Part shown: positions 1 to 6,548 of the stretch, piece after piece
Layout of the letters: each line of letters opens with the position of its first letter
Numbering within the stretch: position 1 is the first letter of the stretch
Made by a program: the position numbers and the translations under genes
The notes under the pieces: generated by a model
Told to the model about the DNA's origin: nothing
Database searches by the model: none
What the model saw: only the letters and a program-made list of their open reading frames with translations
NCBI GenBank assembly: GCA_964350875.1
Contig: CAYGLT010000076.1
Location: 1 to 11,663, forward strand
Source: JAHBXC01 sp964350875
Lineage (GTDB): Bacteria; Planctomycetota; Phycisphaerae; Phycisphaerales; UBA1924
Length of the DNA stretch: 11,663 nt
Direction of reading: 5' to 3'

Positions 1-515
1 TTCCCGTGGAGCAGGGGGATGGGCGTGAACCGCAGGCCGTGGATGTCGATGGGCTGTTTCGGGTCGATCATCCGGGGGATGAGGTGGGCGACGAACGAGT
101 CGTTCACATTGTTCGCGCGGTCGAAGACATGCTGGTACACGCGGCGGATGCCCTCATGCGTGCGCGCGTCGGCCCAGACATCGATCGGCTCGCGCATGAC
201 GGCGTTGAAGCGGCGGACCTCGTCCAGCCCCCAGGTGTGGTCCACATGGTTGTGGGTGAGGAGGATGGCGTCGCATCGCGTCAGGCCGTGACGGAGCGAC
301 TGCTGACGCAGGTCCGGCCCGGCGTCGAGCAGGACGACGCGTTCCTGACCCGTCGGGTCGGTCCACAAGACGGCGGCGGCGGTGCGCAGGCGCGTGTCAC
401 GAGGGTCGTCCGAGGTGCAGACGGCGCAATCGCACGCGATGGCAGGGATGCCCGCGGAAGTCCCGGTGCCGAGGAAGAGGAAGCGGAGGTTCACCGGGGA
501 AGGGTAGGGGGTCAC
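1..515 (-). CDS. PhnP-like metallo-beta-lactamase-fold hydrolase, C-terminus cut off by window edge
   Basis: The first 171 residues of a metal-dependent hydrolase of the MBL fold, resembling the PhnP/COG1235 group of phosphodiesterase-like enzymes, are present; the 3' end lies outside the window. I see an N-terminal beta strand with LGTGTSAGIP (residues 15-24), a cysteine cluster CDCAVC (28-33) followed by SDDPRDTRLRT (35-45), as is usual in this subgroup, and the metal-binding signature THNHVDH (87-93, with H88, H90, D92 and H93) followed by WGLDEVRRFN (95-104). Some PhnP homologues bind a structural zinc through such cysteines. The start is a GTG at 513-515, two bases after the gpsA stop, which suggests translational coupling. 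I see no strong Shine-Dalgarno. No signal peptide is evident, so it is probably cytosolic. The exact substrate cannot be told from the sequence. Confidence 0.88.
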   Translation of the reverse strand, partial: MTPYPSPVNLRFLFLGTGTSAGIPAIACDCAVCTSDDPRDTRLRTAAAVLWTDPTGQERVVLLDAGPDLRQQSLRHGLTRCDAILLTHNHVDHTWGLDEVRRFNAVMREPIDVWADARTHEGIRRVYQHVFDRANNVNDSFVAHLIPRMIDPKQPIDIHGLRFTPIPLLHG

Positions 516-517
516 GC

Positions 518-1549
518 TCAGCCGACTCGTTCCCGCTTCGGCTCTCGCGCCATGAGCAGCGCGATCGCGTCGAGCGGGTCCATCCCTTCGAACAGCACCG
601 CGTGCACGGCGGCCGCGATGGGCATCTCCACGCCCTTGCGCTGCGCGAGGTCCACCACCGAGCGCGTGGTCGCCACGCCTTCAACCACGCTCTCCGTGCG
701 CGCGAGGTAGGCGTCGAGCGATTCGCCCTTGCCCAGCGCCTCGCCCAGCGAGCGGTTGCGCCCCTCGGGGGAGAAGCAGGTGGTCGCCAGGTCGCCCACG
801 CCCGCGACGCCGAAGAAAGTCTCGCGCTGCGCGCCCATCGCCACGCCCAGCCGCGCGATCTCCGCGAGCCCCCGCGCGAGCAGCGCGGATTTCGCGTTGT
901 ACCCCGCGCCGAGCCCGTCGATCACGCCCGCCGCGATCGCGATGACATTCTTCGTGGCGCCCGCGAGTTCCACGCCCAGCAGGTCGGGGTGGGTGTAGAT
1001 GCGCAGCCAGTTGGTCGTGAACAGGTCCTGCAAAGTGCGCGCGAAGTCGTCCTGATTGCTCGCGGCCACCATCGTCGCGGGCATGCAATGGGCCAGTTCG
1101 GCCGCGATCGTCGGCCCCGAGAGCGACGCCAGCGGCCGCTTGGGAGGTTTGCCGGGAGACAACTCGCCCAGCGCGTCGGCGATGATCGCCGTGGGGAGCA
1201 GCATCGTGCTGTTCTCGATGCCCTTCGAGAACGAAACCACGCCCGCGCGATCGGGGACGAGCCGGCCCATCCTCGTGAACACGCCGCGGATGTGCTGGGT
1301 CGGGACGGCGCAGACGATGAGGTCGGCCCCGTCGAGGGCCGCGGCGTCGTCGGACAGCACATCGACGGATTCGGGCAGCACGAACCCCTTGAGGCGCGAG
1401 GAGGTCCGGTTCCCGGCCAGCGCCACGACCTGCTTGGGGGTGTGGCCCCAGAGCGAGACGCGGACGGAATCGCCCCGGCCGGCGAGGATCGCCGCGCACA
1501 CGAGGCCCATCTGCCCGTCGCCGAGGATCGTGATGCGCGAGATCGTCAT
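518..1549 (-). CDS. gpsA: Glycerol-3-phosphate dehydrogenase [NAD(P)+]
   Basis: Reduces dihydroxyacetone phosphate to sn-glycerol 3-phosphate, the backbone precursor of phospholipids; a cytosolic enzyme. At 343 residues it has the usual family length (about 330-350). The N-terminal Rossmann fold carries the dinucleotide loop GDGQMG (residues 10-15, a GxGxxG form with Asp where many homologues have Ala). SFSKGIE (106-112) and SGPTIAAE (144-151) are family motifs. The C-terminal helical domain has ATKNVIAIAAG (198-208), with K200 at the catalytic lysine position, then GYNAKSALLARGLAEI (216-231) and the substrate-binding block GVAGVGDLATTC (247-258) with RNR (264-266). The ATG at 1547-1549 is supported by AGGAG about 10 bases upstream. 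The MBL hydrolase gene follows two bases after the stop on the same strand, probably in one transcript. No disruptive changes are seen. Confidence 0.96.
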   Translation of the reverse strand: MTISRITILGDGQMGLVCAAILAGRGDSVRVSLWGHTPKQVVALAGNRTSSRLKGFVLPESVDVLSDDAAALDGADLIVCAVPTQHIRGVFTRMGRLVPDRAGVVSFSKGIENSTMLLPTAIIADALGELSPGKPPKRPLASLSGPTIAAELAHCMPATMVAASNQDDFARTLQDLFTTNWLRIYTHPDLLGVELAGATKNVIAIAAGVIDGLGAGYNAKSALLARGLAEIARLGVAMGAQRETFFGVAGVGDLATTCFSPEGRNRSLGEALGKGESLDAYLARTESVVEGVATTRSVVDLAQRKGVEMPIAAAVHAVLFEGMDPLDAIALLMAREPKRERVG

Positions 1550-1559
1550 TTCCGGGCGT

Positions 1560-1564
1560 CTCCT
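1560..1564 (-). promoter_or_regulatory. Ribosome binding site of gpsA
   Basis: Read on the minus strand this is AGGAG, ten bases before the gpsA ATG at 1549. It is one of the clearer Shine-Dalgarno sequences in the window and supports the chosen start. Confidence 0.6.
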
Positions 1565-1754
1565 GAGGGTCGGTCATCGGGGCGCGAACCCACGGGCCGG
1601 TTGAGGCGAACCATCCCAAGGCCGCCGCCACACTACTATACGAACCGCGCACGAACGCCCTCCCCGCGTTCTTCCCCGGCGCGACGGCCGATCGCACAGG
1701 CCCGCACACCCGACCCCTCCCTCCCGGGCTCGCCCGGAAGCGACTCTTTCCCCC

Positions 1755-1758
1755 GGAG
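1755..1758 (+). promoter_or_regulatory. Ribosome binding site of the P-type ATPase gene
   Basis: GGAG lies nine bases before the ATG at 1768 and supports that start over any further upstream. Confidence 0.5.
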
Positions 1759-1767
1759 CACCACCGC

Positions 1768-3992
1768 ATGTCCCAAGCGGCGATCAGTTCCCCGGACACT
1801 CCGTTCGACAGCGCCGTCCACACGCAGCTCGGCAACGAGCAGCCGGGCGAGACCCGCCTCGAACGCACCATCGTCGTCTACCTCATCGGCGGCGTCCTCG
1901 TCCTCACCACGACCCTCGCCAAGCACGGGCTGGGCATCAACCACCTCGCGGCCGACATCCCCGCGGGCATCGGCGCCGTCGTGCTGGGCCTGCCGCTCTT
2001 CCTGAGCGCGCTCCGCGAACTCGGCGCCGGCAAGTGGTCGAGCGCCACCCTCGCGTCGCTCGCGATCATCGCGGCGATCGCCATCGGCAAGTACGAGATC
2101 GCGGGCTTCCTCGCGTTCGTCCTGCTCATCGCCGATCAGGTCGTCCGGCGCACCGCCTGGGGCGCGCAGCGGGCGATCTCCCAACTCGTCGAACTCACCC
2201 CCGACACCGCACGCGTCGTCTCCGACGACGGCGCCGAGCGCGAGGTCGGCCTCGAGCAGGTCTCCAACGGGATGATCGTCCGCGTCTACCCGGGTGAGAA
2301 CCTTCCCGTCGACGGCATCGTGGCCAAGGGCGAGACCAGCATCAACCAGGCGTCGCTCACCGGTGAAGCCGTCCCCGCCGAGGCCCAGCCCGGCGCCGAT
2401 GTGTACGCGGGCACGACGAACCTCACCGGAACCATCGACATCCGCGTGACGGGCGTCGGCGCGCAGTCCACCATCGGCAAGGTGACGAACCTCATCCGCG
2501 AGGCCGAGAACACCCGCTCGCCCAAGCAACTCCTCATCGAGAAGGTCGCGCAGGCGTTCGTGCCCATCGCGATCGCCATCGCCGCGCTCGTCTGGTTCCT
2601 CATGGCGCGCTCGGCCGACCCGTACACCCAGTCACGCGCCGCCGAGACCGCGATCACCGTGCTTGTCGTGGTCTGCCCCTCGGCGCTGCTCCTGGCGAGC
2701 CCGACCGCGATGGTCGCCGCCTTCGCCGCCGCCGCGCGCCTGGGCATCATGATCAAGCAGACGAACTACCTCGAAGCGGCCGCGACGATCGACACCGTCG
2801 TGCTCGACAAGACGGGCACCGTGACGACGGGCCGCTTCGCCGTGTCGCGACTGTCGCCCGCCGAGGGCGTCGAGGGCGCCTCGCTCCTGCAGGCCGCCGC
2901 CGACGCCGAGCAGCAGAGCAACCACCCGCTCGCCAAGTCGATCATCGACACCTCGAAGCGCGCACGCATCACACCGGGCGAGATCGAGCGCTACGAGGAG
3001 GTCCACGGCCGCGGCGTGCGCGCCACCGTCGACGGCGAGGAGATTCTCGCCGGACGCGGCGCGTGGCTCGTCGAACTCGAGCCGTCGATCCGCGAGCAGG
3101 TCGAGGGCGTCGAGGCGAAGATCGAGGGCATGTCGGGCGTGCATGTGATGCGCGACGGCAAGTACCTCGGCGCCGTGGGGCTCGAAGACCGTGTGCGCGC
3201 CAACGCGAAAGATGTCGTCGGCCGCCTGCGCGACTTGGGCGTCAAGACCATCGCCGTGTTCACGGGCGACCGCTTCGGCGTCGCCAAGCGCGTCGGTCAG
3301 TCCGTCGGCGTCGACCGCGTCGAGGCGGAATGCCTCCCCGAAGAGAAGCACGACCTCATCGTCGAGATGCGCGACCAGGGCCGACGCGTCCTGATGGTCG
3401 GCGACGGCATCAACGACGGCCCGTCGCTCGCGACCGCCGATGTCGGCGTCGCCATGGGCCTCTCCGGCTCCGACATCGCGACCAACTCCGCGGGCGTCGC
3501 CCTCATGAACGACGACCTGCTCCGCGTGCCGTTCCTCATCGAACTCGCGCGACGGACGCGCGGCGTGATCATGCAGAACATCGTCGCGTCGTTCGTGATC
3601 GCGCTCATCGGCCTCGTGCTCGCCGCGACGGGTTTCGTAGCGATCGGCTTCGCCGTGATCTACCACCTCATCGGCGACATCTTCGTCATCGGCAACTCGT
3701 TCCGGCTCGTCCGCTTCGGCGAGGCCTTCGCCGAGGACACCGGCGAGCGCCTGCCCACCGACGCCAGCGGCAAGCCCTCGCGCAAGTACGCCATGGGCGC
3801 CTCGACCTCGGTCAGTCGCCCCGCGACGGCGGGNNNNNNNNNNNNNNNNNNNNNNNNNNNNNNNNNNNNNNNNNNNNNNNNNNNNNNNNNNNNNNNNNNN
3901 NNNNNNNNNNNNNNNNNNNNNNNNNNNNNNNNNCGCGCAAGTACGCCATGGGCGCCTCGACCTCGGTCAGTCGCCCCGCGACGGCGGGGTAA
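1768..3992 (+). CDS. P1B-type heavy-metal-translocating ATPase, interrupted near its 3' end by an assembly gap
   Basis: An inner-membrane pump that exports a transition-metal ion using ATP. About eight membrane segments are visible: four in residues 34-126, two at about 261-280 and 291-315, and two at about 602-645. The actuator domain has SLTGE (196-200). The phosphorylation motif is DKTGT (347-351, D347). The P1B hallmark HP lies in NHPLAK (385-390). The hinge motifs are TGD (499-501) and GDGIND (545-550). Two things are odd. The metal-site motif in the sixth membrane segment is CPS (303-305) instead of CPC, SPC, TPC or CPH, and there is no N-terminal HMA or CxxC metal-binding domain. The last segment has YHLIGDIFVIGNS, so the metal cannot be assigned. 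The reading frame enters the N run at 3834 and the true end is recovered by merging the duplicated 55 bases: 18 more codons after S671, then TAA at 3990-3992, giving 689 residues. Read literally through 100 Ns, the frame shifts and yields a false tail to 4164. Confidence 0.92.
3779..3988. repeat. Exact 55-bp direct repeat flanking the assembly gap
   Basis: The 55 bases at 3779-3833 are identical to those at 3934-3988, with only the N run between them. They encode the last residues of the ATPase. The match starts at the first base after the gap and ends at the last base before it, so this is best read as two contig ends that overlap by one assembler k-mer rather than as a biological duplication. 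Confidence 0.9.
3834..3933. other. Assembly gap of 100 N
   Basis: Exactly 100 unknown bases, a conventional placeholder for a scaffold join of unknown length. Given the identical 55 bases on both sides, the true gap may be zero or even negative. It shifts the ATPase frame because 155 bases (gap plus one repeat copy) is not a multiple of three. Confidence 0.98.
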
Positions 3993-4449
3993 GCACAGGC
4001 GAGCGAACTTCACCTGTATCGAGATAGTGTCGAATATCGAGTTGGCCATCCGCCGCAAGTCGCCTGATCAAGTCGTTTTGACTTGCACGCGCCTCAGCGC
4101 GTTCTTTCTCGATCTGCTCGATGCGATCGTTGAGGTACCGTTTCTGCAACCCGCTTGTCGCTAGCACAGCCGCACAAGCGAGCATACAGAGCAGCAACAT
4201 GAGCGGGGCTATGCGATCCTTCGCCGGCAGGATGCGACAGAGTGCGGCGGACGCGAACAATCCCGTGCTGGTGAGCATGGGCAAGGCGGCAATAAGCGCG
4301 AGCCGTGGAGCTTCGGGATAAGCCTGCTCGAAATCGGACCACCGCAAGCTTGCGGACCAAGCGGTAACGAGTGCAAGTAGCACGAATACCGCGGTCCCTA
4401 CCGGGTGCGGTCTCGATGGAGTGCTAGCTGGCTCCGGTAAATCTTGCAT
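3967..4449 (-). CDS. Small three-pass membrane protein with a coiled-coil C-terminal tail, unknown function
   Basis: I do not recognise the family. The 160-residue product has three hydrophobic segments (about 17-36, 49-72 and 80-100), then a charged helical stretch rich in E, K, R and A (about 102-135, likely coiled coil) and a short polar end. It is the last gene of the minus-strand series after the efflux adaptor, whose stop is 36 bases upstream, so it may be co-transcribed. The ATG at 4447-4449 is preferred because GGAGGGG lies about 12 bases upstream. A GTG at 4459-4461 would add four residues but directly abuts that sequence. Its 3' end overlaps the ATPase 3' end by 26 bases tail-to-tail, inside the repeat beside the gap. 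The stretch is visibly poorer in GC than its neighbours and uses codons such as TTA, which suggests recent acquisition or weak codon selection. Confidence 0.68.
   Translation of the reverse strand: MQDLPEPASTPSRPHPVGTAVFVLLALVTAWSASLRWSDFEQAYPEAPRLALIAALPMLTSTGLFASAALCRILPAKDRIAPLMLLLCMLACAAVLATSGLQKRYLNDRIEQIEKERAEARASQNDLIRRLAADGQLDIRHYLDTGEVRSPVLTPPSRGD
3974..3989. terminator. GC hairpin at the shared 3' ends of the ATPase and the small membrane gene
   Basis: A perfect six-base stem CCCCGC/GCGGGG with loop GACG ends directly before the ATPase stop codon. It lies in the overlap of two convergent genes, where a two-way stop of transcription would be useful, but no T tract follows on either strand. 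It may also have contributed to the assembly break. Confidence 0.3.
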
Positions 4450-4485
4450 CGTCGTCGCCACCCCCTCCCAGCGACGAAGCGTTCG

Positions 4486-6351
4486 TCAGTCCTTCACGGG
4501 CACCGCGGCCTGTGCGTCGGACTTGGTCTCCGAGTTCTCGGCGTTGCTCTGCGCGTCGCCCTCGGGCTTGCGCGCCGACGCCGGAGCGGCCGAACCGTCC
4601 GACTGAGAAGTCGGACCGCCCTCGCCCGCCTCGTCGCTCTCGGATTTCGCCGGCGTGGCGTTCGCCCCGCCCTGCCTGACCATCGCGGGCTGGCCGCCGC
4701 GCTGGCCCCGGCCGCCTTGCATCATCTGCATGCCCGGGCCGCTGGGGATGCCCATCGACCTGGCCTTCTCGTTGAGCGCGGCGATGGCCGTCTCGGGGAT
4801 CTCCGCCGAAGTGATCTCGCCCGCCGTGGGCTCGCGGAGCAGCACGCTCTGGCCCTCGTCGATGCCCGCGAGCACCTGCGCGAAGGTGTTGGAGCGCTGG
4901 CCGACGAGCACCGGCGCCTTCTTGTACTGGCTGCCGCTGGGCACATACACGAAGCGCGTCGCGCCCTCGTTGAACACCGCCTGGATCGGGATGGTCAGGG
5001 CGTCGTTCACATGGCCGAGGATGATGTCCGCCTCGGCGCGCATCGCGGGCTTAAGCAACTTCGCCTCTTCGGGCGTGGTGTTCATCGCAATCTTCACGGT
5101 GTACTCGCGAAGGTTCGGGTCGCGCCAGCCGCCCGACTCGGCGAGGATGCCGATCGACGAGACCTTGCCCTCGAACACGCGGCCCTGCGCGGCGTCGATC
5201 TTGATCTGCGCCTCCTGACCCTCGCGGATGCGGCCCGCCAGCGACTCGTGCACGCGCACGCTCGCGACCATCCCCGAAGTGTCGGGCAGGATGATCAGCG
5301 CCTCGTTCGGACGAACGGTGTAGCCGACTTGCAGGGGCCCGCTGCCGCCCATCATCATCATGCCGCGCCGTTCGCCCAGACTCGTCGCGTAGACAACAAG
5401 GCCCGACTGGGGCGCGAAGATCTTGGTGTTGCGCAGTTGTTCCTCGTCGCTCGCGAGCCGGTCCTCGCGGATGCGCAGAGAGCGCGTGCGATTCACGACA
5501 TCCGCCTGGCGGCTCGCGAGGTTCGACGCGTTCGCCCGCTCGGTCCGCTCCAATTCGGCGCGGGCCTGCGTGATGTTGCTTTCCAGCGTCTTGATCTGCT
5601 TGGGACGCTCGTACTCCTCGTACACCTCGAGTTCGAGTTCGGCCTTGGTCACGGCCGCCTTGGCGCGCAGCGCTTCGATCTCGTCGCGCTGCATCTCGTC
5701 GCGTGAGAGGAACTCGTTCGCGAAGAGTTCCTGCGATCGCGCGTACTTTTCCTGTGCGCGCTCGTCGTCCTTCTTGCTCGTTTCGATGTTGAGGTGGAGT
5801 TCCTCGCGGCGCTTCTTGTCGTCGCCCTTGATCCACTTCTCCCACTCGATCTCGGCGAGTTCGAGTTTCAGTCTCGCGTCGCGCAGCGCCGAATCGTTCG
5901 AGTTCTTCTGGATCTCCAGCGAGTTCTCGGCCGCGATCAGGTCGTTGCGCGCCTGCTCGACGCGCAGCGTCTCTTCCTCGATCTCGGTCACGAAGGCCTC
6001 GGAAGCCATCTCGACGAGCAGGTCGCCCTTGTTCACGCGCGACCCCTCGGGCACGATGAACACGATGTCCGCGGGCTTCTCGAGTTCGCTCCGGATCTCG
6101 GTCTGTCGGGCGGCCTCGAGTTCGCCGCTCGCGTTGACCGTGATCTCGAACGAAGTCGTGGACGCCTGGAACAACTCGGCGCTCGACGCCGCCGCGGTGT
6201 CGCCCCCTCGGGTCACGAGGTAGGCCGTCCCGCCGATCGCCACCCCGGCGACCAGCACGATCGCCAGCGGGACCGCGATGCCGCCTCGCCGGGCGGGGCG
6301 GCGGAACGAGGACGAAGATCGGAGAGCGCGGGGGCTCTTGGTCGTGCGCAT
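4486..6351 (-). CDS. Periplasmic adaptor subunit of a tripartite efflux system (HlyD / RND-MFP family)
   Basis: Links an inner-membrane transporter to the outer-membrane channel across the periplasm. A basic N-terminus precedes one membrane anchor (about 24-46). The first half of the lipoyl-like domain contains VPEGSRVNKGDLLVEM (about 100-115). A very long alpha-helical hairpin, strongly coiled coil, covers about 124-308. The second lipoyl half has APQSGLVVYA (about 313-322), followed by beta-barrel and membrane-proximal domains to about 525. The C-terminal 90 residues are low in complexity, rich in G, Q, S, A and E, and probably disordered. At 621 residues it is longer than typical adaptors (about 350-450), through the long hairpin and the tail. 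Two Met-rich patches stand out: MMMM (331-334) and MQMM (541-544). The ATG at 6349-6351 is chosen; a GTG at 6363 would add four residues, and neither has a clear Shine-Dalgarno. The outer-membrane partner gene lies upstream, but no pump gene is adjacent. Confidence 0.9.
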   Translation of the reverse strand: MRTTKSPRALRSSSSFRRPARRGGIAVPLAIVLVAGVAIGGTAYLVTRGGDTAAASSAELFQASTTSFEITVNASGELEAARQTEIRSELEKPADIVFIVPEGSRVNKGDLLVEMASEAFVTEIEEETLRVEQARNDLIAAENSLEIQKNSNDSALRDARLKLELAEIEWEKWIKGDDKKRREELHLNIETSKKDDERAQEKYARSQELFANEFLSRDEMQRDEIEALRAKAAVTKAELELEVYEEYERPKQIKTLESNITQARAELERTERANASNLASRQADVVNRTRSLRIREDRLASDEEQLRNTKIFAPQSGLVVYATSLGERRGMMMMGGSGPLQVGYTVRPNEALIILPDTSGMVASVRVHESLAGRIREGQEAQIKIDAAQGRVFEGKVSSIGILAESGGWRDPNLREYTVKIAMNTTPEEAKLLKPAMRAEADIILGHVNDALTIPIQAVFNEGATRFVYVPSGSQYKKAPVLVGQRSNTFAQVLAGIDEGQSVLLREPTAGEITSAEIPETAIAALNEKARSMGIPSGPGMQMMQGGRGQRGGQPAMVRQGGANATPAKSESDEAGEGGPTSQSDGSAAPASARKPEGDAQSNAENSETKSDAQAAVPVKD

Positions 6352-6548
6352 CGGAGGTCTCACAAACTGGGACGAGAAGATCGCGGTCGGGAAGCGTGGC
6401 CGCGCCGATCGCTCGGCGGGCCGTCAACGGGGAAAACCGGCCGGATCGGGCCGGGTTTCGGGGGTCGCCCCATCATTTTGACGCGGCGGGCCCGTCTGAG
6501 TTCGTCGAAACGGCCTCTGGCGATGCAGTTTCGGGGGTTCAGACCCTA
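6352..6548. other. Spacer between the outer-membrane efflux gene and the adaptor gene
   Basis: A non-coding spacer of about 197 bp on the minus-strand series, long for an operon. It holds a terminator-like hairpin (6433-6454). A TTGACG sits on the minus strand at 6427-6422, but nothing resembling a -10 box lies 16-18 bases beyond it. The adaptor may therefore have its own promoter, though I cannot pinpoint one. Confidence 0.4.
6433..6454 (-). terminator. Terminator-like hairpin after the outer-membrane efflux gene
   Basis: On the minus strand, CCGGCC, a six-base loop and GGCCGG are followed directly by TTTT, about 95 bases beyond the stop of the outer-membrane efflux gene. The stem is only six pairs and the T tract only four, so it is a weak intrinsic terminator or attenuator at best. 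Confidence 0.35.

Larger units (their letters stand above)
1550..1767. other. Divergent intergenic region between gpsA and the P-type ATPase
   Basis: This 218-bp spacer must hold the promoters of both divergent genes. The only AT-rich island is around 1634-1642. On the minus strand it reads TATAGT (1640-1635), a five-of-six match to a -10 box about 86 bases upstream of gpsA, but I find no convincing -35 at 16-18 bases from it. On the plus strand the same island reads TATACG. A small GC hairpin (CCGGG, loop CTCG, CCCGG; 1724-1737) lies about 30 bases before the ATPase start and would fall in its leader RNA. I see no metal-regulator operator that I recognise. Confidence 0.35.

Noticed and set aside
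1601..1639. TTGAGG and TACTAT as a promoter for the ATPase gene
   Set aside because: The spacing is 27 bases, far from the 16-18 that a sigma-70 promoter needs.
602..2005. 467-codon open frame on the plus strand across gpsA and the ATPase start
   Set aside because: Histidine- and arginine-rich shadow of two well-supported genes, with no family motif.
2632..3666. 344-codon minus-strand open frame inside the ATPase gene
   Set aside because: Antisense shadow; the composition is the usual D/A/H/R pattern of reversed GC-rich codons.
3779..3988. 55-bp repeat as attachment site or insertion-sequence target duplication
   Set aside because: Only N lies between the copies, the repeat ends exactly at the gap edges, and 55 bases is a k-mer length rather than a target-site length.
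3934..4164. Extension of the ATPase past the gap to a stop at 4164
   Set aside because: It arises only because the arbitrary 100 Ns plus the duplicated 55 bases shift the frame; the tail is unlike any ATPase C-terminus.
4444..5706. 420-codon plus-strand open frame opposite the adaptor
   Set aside because: Low-complexity L/A/R/H shadow of a well-supported adaptor gene.
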